The notes under the pieces are model-generated. The model saw nothing but the letters and a program-made list of their open reading frames with translations. It searched no databases and had not been told where the DNA came from. A DNA stretch of 5,229 bases from an uncultured Eubacteriales bacterium (GTDB lineage Bacteria; Bacillota; Clostridia; Oscillospirales; Acutalibacteraceae): the NCBI GenBank assembly GCA_900320235.1, contig ONRO01000066.1, forward strand, positions 1-5,229, in the 5' to 3' direction. The position numbers and the translations under genes were made by a program. Each line of letters begins with the position of its first letter. The stretch's first letter is position 1. This document shows positions 1 to 5,229 of this stretch, one piece after another.

Positions 1-9
1 TGAATTATC

Positions 10-38
10 GTATTCTTCAGTTATTGCCCTGAGAATAC
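10..38. repeat. Imperfect inverted repeat (hairpin)
   Basis: The left arm (10-20, GTATTCTTCAG) pairs with the right arm (29-38, CTGAGAATAC) over 10 base pairs with one bulged T at 17 and an 8-base loop. It lies downstream of the minus-strand operon, so it could be its transcription end. However, neither side has a run of T residues, so it is not a classical intrinsic terminator. It could also belong to a gene beyond the left edge. The pairing is directly visible; the role is unknown. Confidence 0.4.
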
Positions 39-75
39 CACAATTAAATTTTAAAATATAAATTTCAGAAACAAT

Positions 76-103
76 AATATCTTAGAAAAAATTAAAAGAT
101 ATT
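76..103 (-). terminator. Possible weak terminator hairpin overlapping the DUF4363 stop
   Basis: AATATCTT (76-83) and AAGATATT (96-103) are perfect 8-bp arms around a 12-base loop that contains the stop codon of the DUF4363 gene. Read on the minus strand, the stem is followed by ATTGTTTCTG, which is only partly T-rich. The stem has a single G-C pair and would be weak, and such repeats arise easily in DNA this AT-rich. It is the closest thing to a terminator for the minus-strand operon together with the hairpin at 10-38. Confidence 0.2.
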
Positions 104-472
104 GTACAAAGTAGGATATTCAAGCTCTTGCATATGTCCAAGCATAATAACAGTCTTGTTACATTCAACAGAACACAAATCAGCTTGTCTTGCCTTTGCA
201 TAGAACTGAATAAGATGAAGAGATTCATCAACCTTATCCAACTTATCATGATGATAAAAAAGCATTATTTTTTTTGATTTATTTTCCCATTCATTAATAG
301 AATTGTCAATAACTCTTTCTGCTTTTTCCAGATTACCATCTGAACAAAGCTTTTCAGCATAGGAAAGACTATCGGAAAGAGATAATGTAGTATTTATATT
401 CAGAATCAGTCCGATTGATACCAGAGCTATTGTAATTAATAATATGATTATTGAGCCAGTTTTTCTTTTCAT
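92..472 (-). CDS. DUF4363 family small membrane-anchored protein
   Basis: This 126-aa protein starts with a short basic stretch (MKRK) and one hydrophobic helix at about residues 7-26, with no lipobox, so it is probably anchored with most of the chain outside the cytoplasm. The rest looks helical. It carries family-like features: a paired-helix region with Trp62 in an EW motif, a HHDKLDKVDESL segment at 74-85, and a C-terminal EYPTLYNIF resembling the family's conserved ending. Cys43, Cys100 and Cys104 are notable. DUF4363 proteins have no established function and are commonly encoded next to DUF421 genes, as here. The start lies one base after the DUF421 stop, with GAGGT (complement 478-482) five bases upstream inside the DUF421 coding end, so translation is probably coupled. 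Family assignment is from recalled similarity and context. Confidence 0.8.
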   Translation of the reverse strand: MKRKTGSIIILLITIALVSIGLILNINTTLSLSDSLSYAEKLCSDGNLEKAERVIDNSINEWENKSKKIMLFYHHDKLDKVDESLHLIQFYAKARQADLCSVECNKTVIMLGHMQELEYPTLYNIF

Positions 473-473
473 T

Positions 474-1148
474 TTATACCTCAGCCTTTTTGATAATATT
501 GTATCTTTTTCCCTTATCAGCAGTCATAATAAAAATATCTTTTAATTGAACTCTTTCTCTAATTAAAGTCTGCTTTAACCATTTTTTGCTCAGTCCGCAA
601 AATTCAATCGAAGAGTCTGCAATCTGACCGTCACTGACAATAACAGTCTGCATTCCGTTGTCTTTTGTCTGTACTCCAAGTTGAGCAGCAGTAACAGTTT
701 CACTTGACGGTTTTTTCAGAATACTGATTTTACCATTTGTTTCAATAATGGCAAAAGAAACATCTTCAATTCTGAAAACATCCTTTTGTCTTAATTCCTC
801 AAATAAGTCTTCAGTACTCATTCTCAAATCTGACATTGCTTTCTGATCAATTTTGCCATCATTTATTACAATAACCGGTTTACCGCAAATAATTTTTCGT
901 AATTTATCGTTCTTCAGCATTAAAAGAGAAATAAATATTTCACAAATAATCAATACAAATATAGGAATAATACCACTCAGCATTGACTGATCCGTATTCT
1001 GCATCGGAACAGCAGCAATATCAGAAATTAACAGCGTAACAACAAGTTCACTCGTCTGAAGCTCGCTGATCTGTCGTTTGCCCATTATTCTTACTGCAAT
1101 AATAATAAAAACATATAGTAAAACCGTTCTTATAACCGTAATAATCAT
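474..1148 (-). CDS. DUF421 domain (YetF-type) membrane protein
   Basis: This 224-aa protein matches the usual DUF421/YetF layout and length. Hydrophobic segments at about 4-21, 34-49 and 57-77 form the membrane part. The family signature MGKRQISELQTSELVVTLL (22-40) follows the first helix and leads into SDIAAVPM (42-49). The soluble cytoplasmic domain opens with GKPVIVINDGKI (89-100). It continues with DLFEELRQKDVFRIEDVSF (114-132) and ETNGKISI (136-143), the typical YetF-domain core. The biochemical function of the family is not settled; some members (YetF, and 2Duf of the Bacillus spoVA-2mob element) are spore membrane proteins affecting resistance and germination. The start is supported by GGAGG seven bases upstream. 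It is first in a two-gene operon with DUF4363 and is divergent from the germinant-receptor operon. A sporulation role is inference from the neighbourhood only. Confidence 0.92.
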   Translation of the reverse strand: MIITVIRTVLLYVFIIIAVRIMGKRQISELQTSELVVTLLISDIAAVPMQNTDQSMLSGIIPIFVLIICEIFISLLMLKNDKLRKIICGKPVIVINDGKIDQKAMSDLRMSTEDLFEELRQKDVFRIEDVSFAIIETNGKISILKKPSSETVTAAQLGVQTKDNGMQTVIVSDGQIADSSIEFCGLSKKWLKQTLIRERVQLKDIFIMTADKGKRYNIIKKAEV

Positions 1149-1155
1149 ATTATTT

Positions 1156-1160
1156 CCTCC
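1156..1160 (-). promoter_or_regulatory. Ribosome binding site of the DUF421 gene
   Basis: On the minus strand GGAGG stands seven bases before the ATG at 1148-1146. It is a strong Shine-Dalgarno sequence and fixes the DUF421 start. Confidence 0.85.
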
Positions 1161-1209
1161 GGTCGGATAAGCATTTTTTAATATGATTATTTTTATCTTT
1201 TTTGAAATT

Positions 1210-1238
1210 ATTATACATTAATGAATAAAATAAACTGA
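1210..1238 (-). promoter_or_regulatory. Putative promoter of the DUF421-DUF4363 operon
   Basis: A perfect TATAAT (-10) is read on the minus strand at 1215-1210, preceded by ATG. The hexamer 17 bases further upstream is TCAGTT (1238-1233), a poor -35; TTCAGT at an 18-base spacing is no better. Transcription would begin near 1203, giving a leader of about 55 bases. In DNA this AT-rich a TATAAT can occur by chance, so the call is tentative. Confidence 0.35.
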
Positions 1239-1284
1239 AACTACAAAAATTATTATCAGCACTTCAGACTGGATTATCAAAATC

Positions 1285-1313
1285 TTGTTTGTATGATAAA
1301 ACAATAATATTAT
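1285..1313 (+). promoter_or_regulatory. Putative promoter of the germinant-receptor operon
   Basis: TTGTTT (1285-1290), a 17-base spacer and TATTAT (1308-1313) form a vegetative-type promoter match about 25 bases before the gerA start. The -10 overlaps a perfect 12-bp palindrome AATAATATTATT (1303-1314). Germinant-receptor operons are normally transcribed in the forespore by sigma-G. A sigma-G-like -35, TGAATA (1222-1227), is present, but the sequence 18 bases later (AAAATTA, 1246-1252) is a poor -10. Neither promoter is convincing. Confidence 0.22.
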
Positions 1314-1338
1314 TCAGTTCGTTTGGGATAGTGATAAA

Positions 1339-2859
1339 ATGAATGAAAACAATTACTATTCTGTTATAAAGAAAATAAATACTCAATCATATTCAGATGA
1401 AAAAATTACGTTTTATCATTCTTTAGAACAGAATTTACAATATATAAAAAACAGATTTTCAGTTTCAGAGGATATAACCATTCATAAACTTGCATTAAAT
1501 GGAATAAACGGAGCAGTTATTTCACTAGATAATATGATAAATAAGGATATACTTGCTTTCGGAGTATTAAAACCCTTATATAATTACCATTTCAGCAATA
1601 TACCTGAAAGTGCGATCAATGATATAGAAAATAAGATACTATACACTGATGATATAACAGAAATATATAACTTTGAACAACTATTTACATTTATTATGTC
1701 CGGCTTTGCAGTAATAGCAATTGAAGGATCCACAAAAATGCTCAGTATAGGAATTCAGGGATATAAAACAAGGGGAATATCTGAACCTGAATCTGATGTA
1801 ATTCAAAGAGGATCAAAAGAAGGATTTGTAGAAACACTAAGGACAAATATGACATTACTGAGAAGACGAATTAAAAATACCGATCTGAAGTTTGAGATAA
1901 TGACAATCGGAAAATTATCAAAAACAGAAATATGCCTGTGTTATTTAAATAAAACTGTATCACAGGATATTCTGTCAGAATTAAAACAAAGAATTACAGA
2001 TATTGATCTGGAGACAGTGCTTGCAGCCGGCTATATTGTACCATATTTAGAAGATAAAAATGAAAAATCACTATTCAGCAGCGTTGGAATAACTGAACGT
2101 CCGGATTCATTATGCGGCAAATTGACCGAAGGTCGAATAGGAATTCTTATTGATGGTGTACCAACAGCATTGATAGTTCCCTGCATTTTTGCAGAGTATT
2201 TTCAAACCCTTGATGATTATTCAAACAAGCCTTATTTTGCATCATTTACAAGGATTCTTAAGTTTCTTTCTTTTTTGATCTCCGTTTTTCTTCCCGGAAT
2301 ATTTACTTCATTAGGAACATTTAATCCGGAGATGTTTCCGACATTAACCCTTAATAAAATTGCAGTTTCTATTGCAAGCACACCTCTTTCATTAATGACA
2401 GAGACCATATTAATTCTTCTCGTATATGAAATCATGAGAGAATCCGGACTAAGAATGCCTCAGCCACTTGGATATGCGGTAAGTATTGTAGGCGGATTAG
2501 TCATCGGAGATACAGCAATAAACGCAGGTCTTATTGGTGCCCCGACACTAATGGTAGTTGCAATATCAGCAATTTGTTCATATATAATTCCCAATCTCTA
2601 TGCCCCGACAGCAATACTGCGCATAGTTTTTACTATTGCTGGGGGATTGACAGGAATATGGGGTATAGCCATATTATCAAGTATAGTGTTTCTTAGCTTG
2701 TGCTCAAAAACAAGCTTTGGAATCCCTTATTTATCTCCTATAACACCTTTCGGTGATTCTGTTTTCAGAGATGTTATCTTTCGTGCAGATTGGAAAAAAC
2801 TAATAAAAAGAAAAACCAAAATCCAGAATATGCCAGGTTCCGGATTAAATGAGGAGTGA
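1339..2859 (+). CDS. Spore germination protein, GerA family (A subunit of a Ger-type germinant receptor)
   Basis: This 506-aa protein has the full length and order of GerAA-type A subunits. A soluble N-terminal part spans about 1-285 and contains the strongest family motif, EPESDVIQRGSKEGFVETL (149-167), followed by RTNMTLLRRRIK (168-179). TERPD (252-256) and GKLTEGRIGILIDGVPTALI (260-279) precede the membrane part. Hydrophobic segments follow at about 308-327, 350-366, 377-398, 402-418 and 427-455, with QPLGYAVSIVGGLVIGDTAI (375-394) and GIPYLSPITP (461-470) as conserved landmarks. A subunits sit in the spore inner membrane with B and C subunits and trigger germination in response to nutrients; the ligand cannot be read from sequence. 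The only in-frame start after the upstream stop at 1297 is this ATG. Its Shine-Dalgarno is weak (GGGATAGTGAT just upstream). The last two codons, GAG GAG, double as the ribosome binding site of the next gene. SpoVAF-type paralogues share this family, but the following B-C gene favours a receptor subunit. Confidence 0.95.
   Translation: MNENNYYSVIKKINTQSYSDEKITFYHSLEQNLQYIKNRFSVSEDITIHKLALNGINGAVISLDNMINKDILAFGVLKPLYNYHFSNIPESAINDIENKILYTDDITEIYNFEQLFTFIMSGFAVIAIEGSTKMLSIGIQGYKTRGISEPESDVIQRGSKEGFVETLRTNMTLLRRRIKNTDLKFEIMTIGKLSKTEICLCYLNKTVSQDILSELKQRITDIDLETVLAAGYIVPYLEDKNEKSLFSSVGITERPDSLCGKLTEGRIGILIDGVPTALIVPCIFAEYFQTLDDYSNKPYFASFTRILKFLSFLISVFLPGIFTSLGTFNPEMFPTLTLNKIAVSIASTPLSLMTETILILLVYEIMRESGLRMPQPLGYAVSIVGGLVIGDTAINAGLIGAPTLMVVAISAICSYIIPNLYAPTAILRIVFTIAGGLTGIWGIAILSSIVFLSLCSKTSFGIPYLSPITPFGDSVFRDVIFRADWKKLIKRKTKIQNMPGSGLNEE
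2851..2856 (+). promoter_or_regulatory. Ribosome binding site that decides the start of the B-C fusion
   Basis: GAGGAG lies seven bases before the ATG at 2864 and forms the last two sense codons of gerA. An in-frame ATG at 2849 would give five more residues (MRSDI), but it overlaps this site and has no good Shine-Dalgarno of its own. The start at 2864 is therefore preferred. Confidence 0.8.
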
Positions 2860-2863
2860 TATT

Positions 2864-4921
2864 ATGATAGAAAAACAAAACGGTATCATAAAGTCAGCAC
2901 AGCTGTTCATTCTATTATTTACAATAAAAATTTCAATAATTATTCTCACTCCTTTTAACTTTCAAAGCAATTATTCATTAATAGATATTTTGTTACCGTC
3001 TATAATCACCTTTTTACTATATTTGGTTTGTTTAATAATAAACATCTATTATAAAAATAATGATTCCAATATAGTTTACTCGTCAAAAATATATTCTTTC
3101 ATTTATATAATTGTTTTGAGCTATTTTTGTATATTATTCATGTTACGATTATTCAGCTTCTGCAGGATATATCTGTCTGACGAAATAAATGATATAATAA
3201 TCCTGATATCTTTATTTTTTGCAGCTATATTCGGAGCTAATAAGGGTATAGAAGCAATTGTAAGGTACTCTTTATTATTATTTTTACTGATAATTATTTC
3301 TGTAATAACAATAGTAGTATTTATATATCCGTCATTTAACAATGACATTATCAAAGCATTAAATCAAGAAAGTATTATTAACAGTGGAAATAATCTTTTC
3401 TTCCTGATATCAGAAAGTCCCGAACTGATTGTGTTATTTTTATGTTCTCCTTTTACAAAGGACAGCATAAAGAAAAACGGAATAGCCTGGTTAGCATTTC
3501 AATCAGTATTCATGCTTTTTATGCTGATTCTGATAAGTGGAACACTTGGCACTTATCTTACAGGTACAGTATTTCCGTTTTTTAAAATAACTGAGGTTTC
3601 AGGACCTCTTCAAAGATTAAATTCAATATTTATCATTGTTTTATTATCATCAGAAATAACTCTCATTTCAACTTTTTTATTCTGTATAAAACAATATCTG
3701 AAACAAACAACAAATAATTATAAATCTATTTTCTGGATGATATCAGTTACTGTTTTCTTATCATCTGTTCTGATAAAAGACAATACCACTATTAGTGATC
3801 GTCTGTTCAGTAATATTACAGTAACAGTAATAATCATTATCAGTGCTGTTATCATTCCTATTATTATTCTGGTATCAGAAAAATACAAAACAATTATTCA
3901 AAAACCATATTTAATTAAAAGACTAAGCATTTTCCTGATTATTCCGATAGCAATAAGTTTATTTTTAAGTGGATGTAATACAACGCAGCTGAATCAAAGG
4001 CTTATTATTCAGGGAATCGGCATAGATAAGAAGCAGAATCAATATGAAATAACACTTATAATGCTTGATACAGAAGCAGAAAACAGTGAAAACACTTTGA
4101 TAATTAAATCATTCCCTGGAAAAACCACAGCTCAGGCAATAAAGAACTCCGAAAATATAACAGGAAAAAAAATATTGTTAAGTCAATGCCTGTTTATTAT
4201 GATGAATCATGCAGCAGCTCGGGACTTAAATAATACAATTCAGTATTTTGCAGACAATAATGAAATAATGAAAACAACAAATATTATGATCTCAGATGAT
4301 ACCGCCAATAATACAATAAAAACAGCAATAGAAAAACTAAAATATCATAGCGAAGATATAAATGTAATAACCGACAGTAATACAATGCATCAGCCTGTTT
4401 CTCACTTTACTCTATTCGACTATAAAGTAAATCAAAACATCAAGTACAGCAGTATGATTATACCGGTAATAAAATATAACAAAACTGATGATATTCTGTT
4501 TTCATCGGATTCTGTCATAACAGACCCTGTTTCAAATGATACAATGGCAATTAACGAATCAGAAAATTTATCTGCATTGATAATAAACAACAAATTACAA
4601 AACTATACTCTGAATAATAACAAGACAAAACAAAGCTTATATTTTAAAAACTCAGATACAAGAATAAAGACTTATATAAAAAATAACAGATTAAACGTTG
4701 AGATAAATATATATATTGATATCAATGAAAAACAAAATGCAGCATTTCTGTCCGAACAAATAAAAACATCATTACAAAGTATTATAAAAAGGAACGGATA
4801 TGATATAATAGGAATATATAAAAAACTATCCGAAGAAGAAAGAAAGGGTATCAGACCGGCAATATGGAGAGAAATGCTGAAAAATTCTTTAATAAGAACT
4901 AAGATATTATTTAAGGAATAG
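2864..4921 (+). CDS. Fused GerAB-type permease and GerAC-type lipoprotein (B and C subunits of a germinant receptor in one chain)
   Basis: This 685-aa protein contains two normally separate subunits. Residues 1 to about 348 form a GerAB-type (APC superfamily) permease with roughly ten hydrophobic segments, near 12-30, 40-62, 76-97, 108-124, 134-155, 178-194, 208-235, 254-278, 289-304 and 318-338. Landmarks are GANKGIEAIVRYS (124-136), SPELIVLFLCSPFTKD (185-200) and GPLQRLNSIF (247-256). The usual RLE of this last motif, as I recall it, is RLN here. Residues 352-371 are a typical lipoprotein signal (K-R, hydrophobic core, LSGC). After Cys371 comes a GerAC-type part with LIIQGIGIDK (380-389), YEITLIMLDTE (394-404) and a C-terminal region including GYDIIGIYKKL (645-655). 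The C part is about 315 residues, short for GerAC, and ends soon after IWREMLKNSL. No ATG, GTG or TTG occurs in the linker, so the C part has no start of its own there. The gene starts four bases after gerA stops. Domain identity is secure; whether the chain stays fused is unknown. Confidence 0.93.
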   Translation: MIEKQNGIIKSAQLFILLFTIKISIIILTPFNFQSNYSLIDILLPSIITFLLYLVCLIINIYYKNNDSNIVYSSKIYSFIYIIVLSYFCILFMLRLFSFCRIYLSDEINDIIILISLFFAAIFGANKGIEAIVRYSLLLFLLIIISVITIVVFIYPSFNNDIIKALNQESIINSGNNLFFLISESPELIVLFLCSPFTKDSIKKNGIAWLAFQSVFMLFMLILISGTLGTYLTGTVFPFFKITEVSGPLQRLNSIFIIVLLSSEITLISTFLFCIKQYLKQTTNNYKSIFWMISVTVFLSSVLIKDNTTISDRLFSNITVTVIIIISAVIIPIIILVSEKYKTIIQKPYLIKRLSIFLIIPIAISLFLSGCNTTQLNQRLIIQGIGIDKKQNQYEITLIMLDTEAENSENTLIIKSFPGKTTAQAIKNSENITGKKILLSQCLFIMMNHAAARDLNNTIQYFADNNEIMKTTNIMISDDTANNTIKTAIEKLKYHSEDINVITDSNTMHQPVSHFTLFDYKVNQNIKYSSMIIPVIKYNKTDDILFSSDSVITDPVSNDTMAINESENLSALIINNKLQNYTLNNNKTKQSLYFKNSDTRIKTYIKNNRLNVEINIYIDINEKQNAAFLSEQIKTSLQSIIKRNGYDIIGIYKKLSEEERKGIRPAIWREMLKNSLIRTKILFKE
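3917..3976 (+). other. Internal lipoprotein signal sequence and lipobox within the B-C fusion
   Basis: Codons 352-371 encode KR, a hydrophobic core and L-S-G-C, which fits the bacterial lipobox with Cys371 (codon 3974-3976) as the residue lipidated by Lgt and exposed by signal peptidase II (LspA). In a separate GerAC this would be the N-terminus. Here it follows a permease whose C-terminus is expected on the cytoplasmic side, so the topology of a signal peptide (basic end inside, cysteine outside) is preserved. Processing at an internal site is inference. Confidence 0.8.
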
Positions 4922-4952
4922 AAATATACTATATTTATATTTTTAGAAAAAA

Positions 4953-4960
4953 TGACGTCA
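4953..4960. repeat. Perfect 8-bp palindrome TGACGTCA
   Basis: TGACGTCA is its own reverse complement and stands in the 61-base gap between the B-C gene and the DUF5131 gene, 22 bases before the latter's start. The flanking bases do not extend the symmetry. It could be half of an operator or a chance occurrence; an isolated 8-bp palindrome is weak evidence. Confidence 0.3.
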
Positions 4961-4969
4961 GATTATTAT

Positions 4970-4973
4970 GGAG
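4970..4973 (+). promoter_or_regulatory. Ribosome binding site of the DUF5131 gene
   Basis: GGAG lies nine bases before the ATG at 4983. The alternative in-frame ATG at 4968 overlaps this site and has no Shine-Dalgarno of its own, so 4983 is preferred. Confidence 0.65.
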
Positions 4974-4982
4974 TATAAAAGT

Positions 4983-5229
4983 ATGATTATCTGGAATCCT
5001 TGGCACGGATGCAAAAAATACAGTTCGGGATGTCTGAATTGTTATGTTTACAGACGCGATCAGAGCATTGGAAAAGACAGCAGCATAATTTCAAAAACCA
5101 ACAGTTTTGATCTGCCGTTAAAACGGAACAGAAGCGGTGAATATAAAATCACTGCTTCTGATAATCCTGTATATATATGCATGACATCAGATTTCTTTAT
5201 AGAATACGCAGATCAATGGCGGAAAGAAA
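4983..5229 (+). CDS. DUF5131 (phage Gp37/Gp68-like) family protein, 5' part only
   Basis: The open frame continues past the right edge, leaving 82 residues. It opens with WNPWHGCKKYSSGCLNCY (residues 4-21), the hallmark of the DUF5131/Gp37-Gp68 family. The three cysteines (10, 17, 20; C-x6-C-x2-C) resemble an iron-sulfur site of the radical-SAM type, which has been suggested for this family but whose reaction is unknown. The later segment VYICMTSDFFIEYADQW (63-79) matches the family's second conserved block, where a short strand and an Asp-containing loop are expected. Members occur both in phages and as ordinary chromosomal genes. Hand-counted GC is about 37%, higher than the neighbouring B-C gene. 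An alternative start at 4968 would add MEYKS. A 61-base gap with no strong terminator separates it from the receptor operon, so read-through is possible, but no functional link is evident. Confidence 0.85.
   Translation, partial: MIIWNPWHGCKKYSSGCLNCYVYRRDQSIGKDSSIISKTNSFDLPLKRNRSGEYKITASDNPVYICMTSDFFIEYADQWRKE

Noticed and set aside
2232..2435. 67-codon open frame on the minus strand
   Set aside because: It lies wholly inside the conserved membrane domain of gerA on the opposite strand and encodes nothing recognisable. It is a shadow of the real gene.
2695..2716. Inverted repeat AGCTTGT / ACAAGCT with an 8-base loop
   Set aside because: It is inside gerA, about 145 bases before the stop, in a conserved protein region with no T-tract after it. 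A 7-bp stem here is best explained by chance.
2849..2863. Upstream ATG at 2849 as the start of the B-C gene
   Set aside because: It would overlap the gerA end and has no well-placed Shine-Dalgarno, while the ATG at 2864 has GAGGAG at an ideal seven-base spacing.
3121..3354. 77-codon open frame on the minus strand
   Set aside because: It is antisense to the permease helices of the B-C fusion. Hydrophobic AT-rich codons leave few stops on the other strand; there is no supporting start site or family match.
4922..4944. AAATATA-C-TATATTT followed by TTTTT as a terminator of the receptor operon
   Set aside because: Only about five A-T pairs can form once a loop is allowed. Such a stem is too weak for intrinsic termination and is expected by chance in this AT-rich gap.
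4952..4978. Short open frame starting at the ATG at 4952
   Set aside because: It has only eight codons before a TAA, no Shine-Dalgarno, and overlaps the start region of the DUF5131 gene in another frame.
1..5229. CRISPR array, tRNA, rRNA or insertion sequence
   Set aside because: No regularly spaced direct repeats, tRNA-like cloverleaf, rRNA segments or transposase were seen on either strand.

Overview
The window is a strongly AT-rich stretch. Hand counts of 60-base samples inside the large permease gene give about 15-20% GC; the conserved part of gerA and the last gene are clearly higher. It reads as a chromosomal segment of a low-GC, endospore-forming Gram-positive bacterium. A germinant-receptor operon, clean Shine-Dalgarno sites and a DUF421/DUF4363 pair all point to Clostridia; an Oscillospiraceae/Ruminococcus-like gut or rumen lineage is plausible but cannot be fixed from sequence alone.

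Layout. Positions 1-91 are non-coding and hold two inverted repeats. A two-gene minus-strand operon occupies 92-1148: a DUF421 (YetF-type) membrane protein is transcribed first, followed one base after its stop codon by a small DUF4363 membrane-anchored protein. A 190-bp divergent intergenic region (1149-1338) carries the start signals for both directions. On the plus strand, 1339-4921 encodes a spore germinant receptor in two genes: a GerA-type A subunit (506 aa), then a single 685-aa protein joining the B subunit (GerAB-type permease) to the C subunit (GerAC-type lipoprotein). A 61-base gap follows, containing a perfect TGACGTCA palindrome, and then the 5' part of a DUF5131 (phage Gp37/Gp68-like) gene that runs off the right edge.

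How the genes work together. In ordinary Ger receptors the A, B and C subunits are three separate proteins in the spore inner membrane that respond together to a nutrient germinant. Here B and C are made as one polypeptide. The lipoprotein signal sequence of the C subunit, with its lipobox cysteine, survives intact at residues 352-371, directly after the last permease helix. No ATG, GTG or TTG codon lies in the linker, so the C subunit cannot be started separately there. The protein is either a true fusion whose former signal peptide is an eleventh helix, or a polyprotein split by lipoprotein signal peptidase. This is the most interesting feature of the window. The neighbouring divergent DUF421 gene is suggestive because DUF421 proteins (YetF, 2Duf) are known in spore membranes, but a functional link here is inference.
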